From Biscogniauxia marginata (taxonomy: Eukaryota; Ascomycota; Sordariomycetes; Xylariales; Xylariaceae): a stretch of 64,000 nucleotides of DNA. Shown piece after piece: positions 1-10,565 of this stretch. The stretch covers positions 62,001 to 126,000 of the forward strand of contig MU404065.1 of assembly GCA_022695795.1 (NCBI GenBank). The letters run 5' to 3'. The position numbers were made by a program, and so were the translations under genes. Within the stretch, counting starts at the first letter, position 1. Each line of letters starts with the position of its first letter. The notes under the pieces are model-generated. The model was not told the DNA's origin, searched no databases, and was given only the letters and a program-made list of their open reading frames with translations.

Positions 1-236
1 AATCTCTCTCATCAGTAGCTAATCAAGATGTCGGTCAATTTGATACTGGTATGCGTTTCCCGATTTCGCATGCATCGCAGCTCACTCACTGATAAAGTGT
101 CTTCCCAGACGACCGCGCCAACCCTCGAGACTTCTTGGCCTCTACCGCAGCCAGAACTATGCTGCTCTCTCACACTAGACCATACCTTCGAGCCCCATGA
201 TCGCCGCTTCATGGATCCTCCATATCCTATCCCTGT

Positions 237-252
237 CGTCCTGGGCAGGACG
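237..252. repeat. Palindromic repeat copy 1 (CGTCCTG-GG-CAGGACG)
   Basis: Two perfect 7-bp inverted arms flank a GG spacer, followed by TAAAAAGGCCCTCGG. Related copies lie at 437-451 and 1034-1049, and a more diverged one (GTCCTCGGCATGACC) at about 305-319. All are followed or flanked by similar A-rich then GGCCCT/GGCTCA sequence, so the repeated unit is longer than the palindrome. Confidence 0.75.
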
Positions 253-315
253 TAAAAAGGCCCTCGGCGTCGTGGAGTACATGGTGCACTCCCGACATAG
301 TCGGGTCCTCGGCAT

Positions 316-378
316 GACCCGGATCGAATCGATAAGACCCGGATCGAGTTGATAGACCTGGATGGAACTGATCGATAA
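316..378. repeat. Three imperfect tandem units of about 20 bp
   Basis: Units 316-335 and 336-355 both begin GACCCGGATCGA. The third unit, 356-378, begins ACCTGGATGGAACTGATCGATAA and is more diverged. The array sits between palindrome copies 1 and 2. Confidence 0.7.
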
Positions 379-436
379 AGAAAAAAAGGCCTGCGGGTGG
401 CCATGGAGATTCTAGATCCTCGCATGATGCCCTTTG

Positions 437-451
437 GTCCTGGGCAGGACG
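437..451. repeat. Palindromic repeat copy 2
   Basis: GTCCTGGGCAGGACG is followed after a short insertion by ATAAAAGGCCCTGA. It matches copy 1 across the palindrome and again across the downstream GGCCCT motif. Confidence 0.7.
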
Positions 452-1033
452 CGATGATAAAAGGCCCTGACTAGGCGTTTGCGTTTCGCAAACCCACGGC
501 TGCATGGATTTGCATGACTTGAACGAATCTCGGAAAGGTTTTTTCTTCTTCACCGCATAGGAGGCATAGAAAAAAATTTCATAGAGAGGCATTAGAAGCA
601 ACTTATGGTTGGCATTTCTTGCGTCACGCACGGTAGGTCTATGTTCTTCTCGCCCTGCCTTATGAACCTATGAGCTTACGCGCTTTCGCTTCACACAGGT
701 ATACGACCTTCAGGATCTTGCGTTCGAGAGCATTCACGATCGAAACGGTAGTATCGATGATAATGAACGAGATGCTTTACCTCTAGCTGGAGATTGGCAC
801 GGTTAGACTTTCGTTTTCCGTCTTCATGAACGAGAAACCTCAATCTTGCATCACGGCGGCACGGTAAAGCTCTCATTTCGAAATGAGCAAGGAAGGCGTC
901 AAGGGCGCAGTGTTTTCTCCGAGGCTTGGTCTACTCTTGTGCGCCAATGAATGTGAGTTACAGGTCAGAGACGAATCATGTTCAACTCAGCTAATGCGCC
1001 GCCCTAGTCAACGGAGACATCTACCACGGCTGT

Positions 1034-1049
1034 CGTCCTGGGCATGACG
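1034..1049. repeat. Palindromic repeat copy 3 (one mismatch)
   Basis: CGTCCTGGGCATGACG carries a single G-to-T change in the right arm compared with copy 1. It is preceded by CTGT, as is copy 1, and followed by ATAAACGGCTCAGA. Confidence 0.65.
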
Positions 1050-2596
1050 ATAAACGGCTCAGACATTTCTGGATGGCGTTCTATCCAGAGATTTGATGAA
1101 TGGAGGCTCACAGTGATTCTGGAGCCCCATAAGATACTTAGGCGGTACGAGGCCGGAGAACCAGACGAGATTGCGAACTCATAATAGTTCGGAACAGGCT
1201 GTAGGTTCTAACACTCGCATTGTCTCCACGATACTTTAAAATGAAGTTCGTGGGACCACATTGTGGTAACCTCCAATGGAGGTGTAGTTTTGGCGATCGA
1301 ACTGAACAACAACCAAGGCGCACCGTCAATCTTCGACAGCGTCTTGTCGGGCGATGCTATGAGTCACGGTTGAGGTGGGATCCAGACTCACTTCGAAGCG
1401 GCTCAAGGTAGTCGTCAGTGCCACCATTGCTCGGGTTCTTTCTGAAGGAGATAAGCGCGATAGTAAGGGCATTATGCCGGAGGAGAGAGGACGACATCCC
1501 CAAACCGTCAGTGGGGGGCTCAACCGGAGATCGAGAATTTCTCCCTTTCCTCTCTTTTCAGTTCGTGGCAGAAGCAACTTTGCTCCGGAGCCAGCGTCTC
1601 GGACTCGGCCGAGGAGAACCCATGCCTGCGGTTGACAAATTATTCTGCAACATTATTGCGGATTTTGTTTTCTTCGCGGCTCGTCTTCCACGGAAGGGGG
1701 ATGAGTTGAGAAAAGACAAACCACCCGGAAACCGCGGGAAAGAGTTTGGTGTGTTAGGGAAAAAGGTCCATCCATTGGTGATGTGTACCTGGGGCTGGGC
1801 TGGTCGCGTCTCTCTGCAGACAGTGTTTCCCGGCGACAGCTGTGTCTTCGGGCATGGTTTCGCCGGCCTGTCTCAAAGGCCCCCGGCTCGATCGCAACAA
1901 AACTGTCAATCCGGGATTTTTTTTGTCCCCCGTTCTTGTTCACCTCGCGGGGGAAACCAAAATTTTTTTTCTTAAAGGGGGCAGATAAAAGGAGGAATTT
2001 TAGTCTTTATTGTCTCTCTTTCTCTCTGGACAAGGGAGGCAGCTGGCCGGGAATTTCTATCTAAGAAAGGGATACCTGTATGTGATTCTCTTACTGTTTT
2101 GTATTTATCTGGATAGCACAAATTCAAGCCGGACATTGTCTCCAAATAACGTTTATCAATCGTCTAATGATGTGATGCCATGATAGTATGCATTCGTATT
2201 AATTATTATTGGTTACTTGGCATGGCTACTAATATAGTGTTCACGTATTCTGGTCAGGAAACACCAATTTGCCAAATATGGTTACATGATGAATAGTCCA
2301 GGTTTGATTTCATATCGAACTTTTGTCAATTTCAGTTCCGATTCCTTAAGCCATGACTAAAGAGTAAAGAAGGCCGAAACGCCATAATACCAACCCGCCA
2401 ACGTAATAACCATCATTCCCAACCGCTCAGTAATTTTCATGACTCAATCTGGGCGTGGTCAACTATCTAGACCCTTCAACACTATGAAATACTTGCTCTC
2501 TCTCTCTCTGTCTCTCTCTCCCCCAAGTATTTTTTATTACAAACCCCATCCTAAACCATTCCCCATTTTCACGTATGAAAAAGCAGTGGACGATCT

Positions 2597-3114
2597 TTAC
2601 TTCGTAGGACTCTGCGGGCCGCGAGTGAACCTGTTGTTGCGTGGTAGATATAGGTTAGCAAATCGTCGGTGACTAAAACCGGTTGCGGTGGGGAATGGAC
2701 CAAGCAGGTATAAAGGAGGGTGAAGGAGTGGTGACGTAGGTTAGGTGAATGGAAAGGGGAGAAGATGGAGAAGTTCTTTGTGGTAATTGGTAATCGGTAG
2801 ATCGGGACTACTTACGTATTCCACATCTGCCCGAAGAAGCCCGCCTGGGGCCGCTGATCCTGTAGGCTGGCCCGTCGGGCCATCGAGTTGGGATCGCTAC
2901 CGCGCTTCTGGCTCATGAGGCCCTCGAAGGACGGCCCCGAACCCTACGTAGACAATGGTGTGTTAGTAATTTGTTGTGTTTTGCGTGTGTTTATGCGTAT
3001 GGATGATGGAAAGTAGTAAGCGAGAAGGGATGATAAGAAAGGGTTGGCACGTACTCTTCTTCGAGAGGCGGTTGAGCCGGGTTGGCCGCTGACTGGGGAC
3101 TTGGAGCTATCCAT
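2597..3114 (-). CDS. Small conserved fungal protein, 73 aa, three exons
   Basis: I built this from three exons: 3114-3055, 2943-2816 and 2630-2597. Both introns have good signals: donors GTACGT and GTAAGT, branch-like TACTAAC and GCTAAC, and acceptors TAG and CAG. The frame holds across both junctions and ends at TAA. The product starts MDSSKSPVSG, has a middle segment FEGLMSQKR...SMARRASLQDQ, then RPQAGFFGQMW, and ends FTRGPQSPTK. I recall short ascomycete proteins of this layout (QKR...ARRxS...PxxGFxGxMW), but I cannot name a function. No signal peptide or membrane segment is visible; it is basic and Ser-rich. RRAS fits a protein kinase A consensus, which suggests phospho-regulation (inference). 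Confidence 0.8.
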
Positions 3115-6100
3115 AATGTTGCGTGTTGGACAAGTATACGGCGTGTGTTATATATATGTGTGTATGCAGTGTTATTATGTTTTGATTCCCTTTGGTTACT
3201 GTCACCAAACACTGTGTATCTAGTTGGTGATAAGTAGTTGAAAGAGTAGAGATGGTAGTTCTAGAGGGGAAGAAAGTAAGAAAGAGGATCTGGCAAGCGG
3301 GAGGAAAGAGGTCTCCTTTATGTGTGAACACACACAGAAGCTCTCTCCCCCCTCCCCCCCCCCCCTCAAGCTAGCTACAACAGCTTCCTCTACGTAACCA
3401 ATTACCGATCAGCAATCGTAAACCCCGTCCGGAGGTCCTTGCGAAAGCTTAGTTGCATAGTCGACAGATTCCCGCAGATCGAGGAGCAACTGTGAGTGGA
3501 CCCGGCTGAGACAATGAACTGGGTTTACTGATGACCTCACCAATGAGCTACTCATGAATGGGGTGATCTCAGGGGGGTGCGGAACTCTAAAGTGGTAAAC
3601 TAGCTGCGACCACGTATATTGTACCCGTGAGCTGGCGTATAGGTATTTAGCATCTTGGTCACCGTAGATAGCTCTAGACATCCCTCCATCAGAGTGATGT
3701 GCAGTACTTCTTACCCCGCAGAGCGCGGGACGTGGTCAATGGAAACTGGGGGATTGCTAATACCAACAGTCGTCCCAACCTATGGAGATTGTTGTTCCCT
3801 CCCAGTATTGATACCCCAATGGTACGAGAATGGTACCACTGCTCTTCAAATTGGAAGACATCGAGCGGGTAAAGAGGTACGCGTGGGTGTCTTCATATGT
3901 ACAATACTCTCTCCACAGATTCTGTGTAGGTGCCGTACTACCGATTGAAAGGGCCATCGTCAAGGGCAACTTTGCTAGACACATAGTGGTGGCATTCCGG
4001 CGATCACTAAATCGGCCGAGTAGACTTCGAGATCGAGCGGGCTAGAAATTGAAAACTGGAGACGAGAGTTCGAGTCAGGCAGCCTGGTTTGTCGATGGTG
4101 GTTCTTTTGAAGTTCTCGACGTCAAGGGTCTTGTGTGGGTCAATGATGTAACAGGGGTCTGCCCTGCGCACGGCCCCTTTCTAGCCCACAAGGTAGGTAA
4201 ATCGTGACGGTATAGCTATCCGAGACAGCTCAATGATGACATCGATAACCACACCTAGATCGACCGCAACCATCACATTCTAATGTGGTAAAGGAGATGG
4301 GACTGCAAACATATCAATTTAACAATGCTACATAGGAACTGACTACTGTATCCACCGGAATAAATCTCGTGAAGCTCGAAGCCCTCTGCCCCGACCCTTT
4401 AAGAATTCATTCGCTGGGGCCAAATTCCCATTCGAATGTAAATTTCCAAAAATCTGAAATCGAACAAACGTTAGCAAGATGCGGTGACTAACGACACATC
4501 ACACATGTCGTCCGGTTGCCTCTTCAGTTCTCCAAGGTGATGGAAAGTCTCGTCACGAAAAATCTGACATGTAATGCAGGAAATGGTCTCATCCGCGAGG
4601 CTTCTGGTGATGAAATGGGAAGAAACTCACTTTACAGATCATGTTGTTAGTCAGTATGCTGCATGTAATTCACCTATCTCAACAACGTATTAGTAGCTAA
4701 CACTCCAGGTTTAGACACGAAGTATAGTTCTGATCGTAGTTATCAGGCTAGGACTGTTAACGCTATTTTCATCATACGGTCGTAGATAGATGCATACCTC
4801 ATTAAATCAGATTTTTGTTTTTGATGTTCACTTCCATGTCCAGTGGACAGGATCAAACAGTGTGAATAATGATCATCATCTTGAATGGGCAGGGCTTTAT
4901 GGAAAGAAGTGGCATGTACCTATTGGGGCCTGTTAGCAAAGTGCAAAGTTCTAAGCGCCCGTAAAGCATTCATAAAATATGACACAATCAGTTGACGAAG
5001 TCTCAACAAGAATTCCCTATGACCATCCTCCCACGAGGTTTGTACGACCTCGTTTGGACAAAAGGAGGCATAGAGGTTCATTTATGTCCGCCCGTTCGTT
5101 CAAGATTTCCTCATTTTGTGAGTGCATATTGTAGTAAGAAAAAAATCGTATACCTATGAATATTGACACGTTAGCACACTGCGCAAAGAGGCACTGCCAA
5201 ACAATAATGTAGTTGGAGGTATTGAGGTCAGACAAGGCTGAAACTAAAACGAAGTGTCCACATCATATATTAAGAATGAGGAATTCCTAGGTTTGTCGGT
5301 TTTTTTCATCACTCCTACACCATAGGGGAGATATGGAGAAGTCGAACGCAGGGTACGGCACGAACCTTTTGGGGATGGAAATTGAACCGAGAATAGACGG
5401 CAGGCCGTTTAATTAGAAGAACATCTGTACATAATGTTAGCTATTGCTCAGTCTGTCGTAATAGCTTGACCATCGTAGTCTGGGGGTATTTGCTCAGGGT
5501 AATTCTAGAGTCTATGGATCCCCATGATTGTTGTAAGATTTGGATTGTTCAATGATTTCTTCGTCATGGCAAATTCAGAGTCGTCGGGAGTACGGAAAGG
5601 AAAGCAGGTGCTTACTCAACAACGCGGATTAGACTGAATAGTCTAGGCCTCTCCAGTAAATATGTTGCAAGCAAGAGAAGCCTTGAGGCATTTTTGCGCT
5701 CGTACTCCCCTTATGGAGGGTTATAAAGGTACCTAGAAGAAAAAGATTTCTTCGAGGTTGGAAGAAAAGTGAAGAGAGGAAAAAAAATTTGGTGGAGAGA
5801 AGAGAAAATCGATTGATTGGATGAACTCCACTTCGGAAATTCGTGGGCAAGGCTGCCGAGAAATCCAATCTTTCAGTAGGTATTGGCCAGCTTCGACCAG
5901 CTGCCAGCAAGAATAATCGGCTCGGCAGTCCGGCAGTCCGTCAGTCCGGCAGCTACGTGGCAGTGGCTTGCGACCCCCACAAAGGGTGGGGTTGTGGCGC
6001 AGCTTGCCACACTTTATCTAATCACCGGGCCTCCCATATCACCGCCCATCCCCCCCGGCGTCAGCGGTTGTCTCTTCTTCCAAGAACAACTTCTCCCCTC

Positions 6101-6141
6101 ACTTTTTTTGTTCGCAGCAGTCCTGCGAACAACATTTCGAG
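3115..6141. other. Intergenic, 3.0 kb; no gene recognised
   Basis: It includes the upstream region of the 73-residue gene, with broken poly-C tracts at 3347-3365. From about 3650 to 5800 there is fairly AT-rich sequence with only short random frames. The right end is the leader and promoter of the gene at 6142, with a pyrimidine-rich stretch at about 6070-6115 and four imperfect copies of CGGCAGTC at 5923-5950. Confidence 0.5.
5923..5950. repeat. Short tandem repeat, CGGCAGTC-like octamer
   Basis: Two perfect copies (5923-5938) are followed by CGTCAGTC and a partial CGGCAG. It lies about 190 bp upstream of the start codon at 6142, in the probable promoter or leader. Confidence 0.6.
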
Positions 6142-7461
6142 ATGGTCGCCGCAGCAGGTGGCATTTGGGCTCCCGCAGCCATGCGGATCGCCCGTAGTGC
6201 CGCCTCTAAAGCGAGCAAGATTATACGATCGAAGCTCGCTGCCGTTACCCGACCCGTCAACACCGCTCTCGAACCCGTCCTAGTTCGAAACTCGCCTCGA
6301 CAGCCCGTCCACCCGTCCGCCTTCCTGCGACAGCAGAAGAGCCGAAGGTGGCACTCGACCTCCGCCTACAAGAACATCAACGCCGCCGTCCGTCGGTTCA
6401 TCAGCACCGGCCGCCTCGATGGGGCCGCCCCCAAGCTCGACCGATCCAAGTTCCTCAACACCCGCACCGGCCGCGCCGTCTCCCAGTTCACCGGCCAGGC
6501 CCCCTTCGCGAGCACGCTGAGGCCGAACCTCACGGGTGGTGCCCTGCCCCGCACCGCCGGAGGATACGGACTCGGATCCGGACGGATTGGCGGTGTACGA
6601 TACTTCTCCCACGCCCCGGCCGCCCAGGCCCAAGTCGTGCAGAACGTCTCGTCTGCCGTGCGGGCCTTCTGGATCTCCGGACAGAAGGCCCAGTTCGACG
6701 GGTACAACGCCCGTGGCGAGAAGCAGTACCGTGCCGTTTCGGCCCTGCAGGAGGAGACTGCCCGTAAGATGGGAGCCATGCCCCGCCACGCCGCGGGCTC
6801 CTACGTCGACTTCCGCCTGAGCCCGACCATCACCGCCCTGAGCCCCCTCACCGCCGCCTTCCCCTACCACTCTGCCGGCATCAAGGCTTCCGCTTTAGAT
6901 GCCACCACGCTCAACACTGATGGCTTCCTCGATGTCCTCTCCGTAGACTTTAGCCGTGCCTTGAAGGACCTGACCAGCATCCTGTCGGACATAAGAAAGC
7001 TCTCGTCATTAGGCGACCTTCCAGTGCAGCTAGAGAAAGGGAATATTCTCCGCATCCGCTTCCCAGGCGTCGACGCCGACACGGTCGAGGCTCTCTGCGA
7101 TGACCTCGGTCTAACCCGGGGCGTCGTCCACGAAGACCCGAACTTCGATGACGAAACGGGGGTGCCCATGGCACTGAGGTTTCCCTTTGCACCCGATGCT
7201 AAATCCAGCGACGGTGCGAGCTATTTTACCTCGGCCGGCGGCTCCCCGCGGTCCGAGGGAAGCTTCCCCCTCGAGGCGGAGCTCTTCGAAGCCTACAGCG
7301 CGATGGAGGATAACCCTTGGCTATCCTCCCCCGACCTAGAAGGCTACGAGAGCATGTCGCCGCCGATCAGCTCGGGCGTGCACTGTTCGGAGGATTTCGA
7401 AGGCCTCGAGGGCGTATACAGGTTCTTGGAAGAATGTGACCGTGCCCGCGGGGTTTTCTGA
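6142..7461 (+). CDS. Hypothetical fungal protein, 439 aa, mitochondrial-type N-terminus
   Basis: A single exon opens with ATG in the context CGAG-ATG-GTC and ends in TGA. The first ~45 residues are rich in Ala, Arg, Lys and Ser with no acidic residue (for example MRIARSAASKASKIIRSK from residue 14), as in a mitochondrial presequence. Residues ~50-215 are basic and Gly/Ala-rich. The C-terminal ~200 residues are acidic and better ordered (for example LRIRFPGVDADTVEALCDDL). I recall homologues labelled 'casein kinase II beta 2 subunit', but the CK2-beta zinc finger needs four cysteines in two pairs, and only three scattered Cys occur here (ALCDD, VHCSE, EECDR). I therefore do not adopt that name. 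It is convergent with the HCNGP-like gene. Function unknown. Confidence 0.75.
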   Translation: MVAAAGGIWAPAAMRIARSAASKASKIIRSKLAAVTRPVNTALEPVLVRNSPRQPVHPSAFLRQQKSRRWHSTSAYKNINAAVRRFISTGRLDGAAPKLDRSKFLNTRTGRAVSQFTGQAPFASTLRPNLTGGALPRTAGGYGLGSGRIGGVRYFSHAPAAQAQVVQNVSSAVRAFWISGQKAQFDGYNARGEKQYRAVSALQEETARKMGAMPRHAAGSYVDFRLSPTITALSPLTAAFPYHSAGIKASALDATTLNTDGFLDVLSVDFSRALKDLTSILSDIRKLSSLGDLPVQLEKGNILRIRFPGVDADTVEALCDDLGLTRGVVHEDPNFDDETGVPMALRFPFAPDAKSSDGASYFTSAGGSPRSEGSFPLEAELFEAYSAMEDNPWLSSPDLEGYESMSPPISSGVHCSEDFEGLEGVYRFLEECDRARGVF

Positions 7462-8102
7462 TACTCTCTAGCAGTAGGTGGTGGAGACGATTGATACTGC
7501 GGGGGCGTTGAAAGGGGGAGGGAACTCAGATTTTTTTTAAGGAAATGGTTAACGGCTTTGCGACTGAAACGAAATATACCACCACGCTCTTTGTACATTT
7601 CTATATATCTCTATCAATACTCCAGTTTACAGAAAGATTAGCTTAGATCACATCGAATTGAATTTCATTTGTCCCTGAAGAAGTACGAAATCATTTGCGT
7701 GGTCCTGATTGCCCTTTTTTTTTTTCACCTTGGTGGTCTTGTTATGCCTCTGAGAAAACGTGCATAGCTACGAACTGGTTGTCGGTATAAATGTAGCTCA
7801 CTACTACTATTTTCCTGTCATTTTGGAGCTTGAGGGCCAATCTGTCACTAGCAGCCGAGAGAAAGCATATCGATCATTAGTTTGGAGGTTGTATTGTATG
7901 GGTATCTTTATGCAACTAAGGTAGGCGGTAGGTAGTAACTATACCATCAAGTCGGCAGCATCGTGGACTGTTGGGAAGTGTCTAGTCCAAAAGTCCTAAC
8001 TACACATATTTGATGGCTAAGCCAATATAACGTGATATACGAGCCCTTTCCTTGCACGCATTTCTTCTCTTGGTATATGATCATCCGTAGCCGAACTAAG
8101 CA
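7462..8102. other. Convergent 3' intergenic region
   Basis: This lies between the stop codons of two convergent genes and should hold both 3' UTRs. It is AT-rich with a T-run at about 7712-7725. I see no reading frame worth calling. Confidence 0.6.
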
Positions 8103-9045
8103 TCACGCGTCAAACCTCGTCTTTCGCTTCCCGACGCTCGGCTGCGTTGCTGCTCCTGCTCCTGCCCCAGCCCCAGCCCCAGCCCCAGCTCCGCTCTGAC
8201 CGCCACTCCCGACGGCAGCCACGAACTCGACCGCGGCGCCCTTAGCTCGGGCCCTCGCCTGTGCGATCTCGGCCTGGCTCTGGCGCAGCTGCTCGCGGAA
8301 GGCGTGGCGGGGGAAGGCGGCGGGGTCCCAGAGGTCGGCGGGCAGGGTGGTGCGGTACTGGCGGTCGCGGGGCTGGTCGAGCCCGACGAAGGCGAGCAGC
8401 TTGTCGGCGAGCGCCGGGTTGCGCATCGCGGCCGAGTCGGCGATGCGCGAGTTGAAGTGCACGCCCTTCTTCTTGAGCTCGAGGAAGTGCTCGAACTTGC
8501 GGCTCGTCGCCGTCGCGGGCGTAGGCGACGACGCCCCCCGCGGCGGAGACGGCGGTATCTCCATGTTCGGCACCGGCGGCAGAGTTAGGTCCCGCAGCAT
8601 CGCCCGGTTGGCCGAGTAGGGCGAGCCCGGCGGGAGGCTGGGCGCTTCGCCGCTGGTCTCTTCGGGGATGTCGTCGTCTATTTCCTCTAGGGGAGGGAAA
8701 CTGGGGCCTGCTGTGGGATCCATCTGTGGACCGTAGACCGCAGGCTGCTCATCTACTTTTGTTGGTGATGCTTCTGGCGTCTTTTCAGTATCTGTTTATA
8801 CATTAGATGCATGTCCTCAGCAGCAAGAAGATAGGTACCTAGAATTGACTTACTCCGCTTCTCACTGGCTTTATCTGTGTCCCCTTGAGCTGGTTTCAGT
8901 GACTGGCCTCAGCGGAATCAGTGCTGCCCCCTCGGTTCACCGGTGCAATGTTATGTTTTTCATCTCATGTTCCTCATACCTTCGGTTCCGCCACTGGCGC
9001 GACTTCTTCGTCCTCGTCGCTGCTCTCGTAGCCTACCAGAGCCAT
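8103..9045 (-). CDS. HCNGP/SAP30BP-family protein, 267 aa, three exons
   Basis: Exons are 9045-8980, 8902-8854 and 8791-8103, with consistent phase at both introns (donors GTATGA and GTAAGT; branch-like CTGAT and CTAAT). Exon 1 encodes MALVGYESSDEDEE, a typical acidic HCNGP start. The conserved core is KFEHFLELKKKGVHFNSRI, then a segment ending QYRTTLPADLWDP and FREQLRQSQAEI. HCNGP/SAP30BP proteins are nuclear and have been linked to transcription and to splicing of short introns in animals. The tail has an Ala-Gly run of about 13 residues encoded by a CAGCCC-type hexanucleotide repeat (8160-8195), then KRKTRFDA. It is head-to-head with PRE4, with 471 bp between start codons. Confidence 0.88.
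8160..8195. repeat. Coding hexanucleotide repeat (CCCAGC)n
   Basis: Five to six near-perfect hexamers on the plus strand encode alternating Gly-Ala in the HCNGP-like protein. Length variation between strains would change the protein in steps of two residues. Confidence 0.75.
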
Positions 9046-9516
9046 GACGCCTTTTGATTTGATTTCAATATTCCAATAAACGTCTCAGTTATTCATAAGG
9101 ATAATATGTGAGCTGGGTTTCAGGATATATAAGGTGAGATTGAATTATTGAGTTGCGAAGCTGAGGTCAATGCAAGTTTGAGTTGACCTAAGTCTTCCAT
9201 GCTCAGGTACATATCTACGTACCTATGTGAAGGTCCAGGGTGGATATGCTTGGACAGCTGTTGACACCTGCCTTAAAAGGTCTTAGTTCTGGCAGCTCTT
9301 TTGACCCGGAAGGCAGAACACTGACGCGCAGCTGCAGTTCGCTAGACTTGCTGTAGCTCCGTCCCAACGACGTCGGTGCTTCAGCCTGCCGCCGCACCTC
9401 GTCTTCTACTCTACAGCAACACCTCTCGACTTCACCACCACCGCACAAATTATCCGTCTTCTACCACTCTACGCCAGCCTTGACTTCCTCACGTACTTTC
9501 CCCTCCTAATCCCAAA
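9046..9516. promoter_or_regulatory. Shared divergent promoter region, HCNGP-like / PRE4
   Basis: 471 bp separate the two start codons, so this must contain both promoters. The PRE4 side is pyrimidine-rich (about 9440-9510), as is common in fungal leaders. I did not find the yeast proteasome control element GGTGGCAAA on either strand. Confidence 0.55.
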
Positions 9517-10565
9517 ATGGATCACCGACCACAAGCCTGGGGCCGTGTAAGCAAATACTAAAAGAGCCATTCCCTGGAGCAGGGCCAGCTAACCAAGCTT
9601 AACCCGGACAGCCTAGAGACGACGTCTACGGCGCCTACGATGCTTCGTATTTGCAGGCCAACGGTCCGAACCAGCACACCCAGTCGCCCATCGTAACGGG
9701 AACATCGGTAGTAGCTATGAAGTTTAAGGATGGTGTGGTGATGGCAGCGGATAACCTGGGTATGCATACATATATACGTTCACGGCCACTTGCACCTGGC
9801 TCTCCCCTCCCATCGCCCAAGACATGATAGGCTCCGTTCTGAAATGCCAGAATGAGCTTAACATGCCCGCTTCCTTGTCCATCTGCTTTTGCCCCTACCA
9901 AGTTTCTCCGCAGCACGAACCAAGCTGACATATCTTCCTCCCTCCCCCTCCGCTCAGCATCCTACGGCTCCCTCGCCCGCTTCACAGACGTCAAGCGCAT
10001 CCGCACCTTCGCCGGCACGTCGGTCATCGGCTTCGGCGGCGACGTGTCCGACATGCAGTACCTGGACCGGCACCTGACGGAGCTCGGCATCGACGAGGCC
10101 TACCAATCGGAGGCGGGGCACACGCTCAACGCGCGGAACCTGCACAAGTACCTGTCGAAGCTGCTGTACCACCGGCGGTCCAAGTTCGACCCGCTCTGGA
10201 ACCACCTGCTGGTCGCCGGCCTGGACGAGGAGTCGCGGCCCTTCCTCGCCGCCGCCGACCTGCTCGGCACCACCTTCACCTCGCCCTCGCTCGCAACCGG
10301 CTTCGGCAGCATGCTCGCCCAGCCCATCATGCGCCGCCACGTGCCCGACGAGGCCGCCGTCGCCGGCATCTCGCGCGACAAGGCCGTCGAGGTCATCCGC
10401 GAGTGCATGAAGGTGCTGTTCTACCGCGACGCCCGCAGCCTCGACTCGTACTCGCTCGCCGTCGTCACCAAGGACGGCATCGAGCTGCTCGAGAACGAGA
10501 AGCTCGAGAAGCAGAGCTGGGCCTTCGCCGACCGCATCAAGGGCTACGGCACCCAAACCGTTTAG
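9517..10565 (+). CDS. PRE4: 20S proteasome subunit beta7 (Pre4/PSMB4 type), 261 aa, three exons
   Basis: Exons are 9517-9546, 9612-9759 and 9958-10565; phases agree and all introns are GT-AG. The mature N-terminus [16 protein letters not shown], then MAADNLASYGSL and [15 protein letters not shown], matches the beta7 subunit, known as Pre4 in yeast and PSMB4 in humans. This subunit is processed but is not one of the three catalytically active ones. It sits in the beta ring and its C-terminal arm helps to hold the two half-proteasomes together. The pro-segment here is about 34 residues, beginning [10 protein letters not shown]. The gene becomes strikingly GC-rich in exon 3. RPT4, another proteasome gene, is 8 kb downstream. 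Confidence 0.95.

Larger units (their letters stand above)
1..2596. other. Intergenic, left edge; no supportable gene
   Basis: No reading frame here resembles a known family, and the open frames are short, overlap on both strands and lack convincing splice partners. The stretch holds a small family of palindromic repeats (237-252, 437-451, 1034-1049), three tandem 20-mer-like units (316-378), a CT microsatellite at about 2490-2520, and AT-rich sequence from about 2050. It could be an old, decayed mobile element, or the far flank of a gene outside the window. Confidence 0.5.

Noticed and set aside
6280..6870. A 196-codon minus-strand Gly-rich frame.
   Set aside because: Antisense shadow of the gene at 6142-7461, with no family resemblance.
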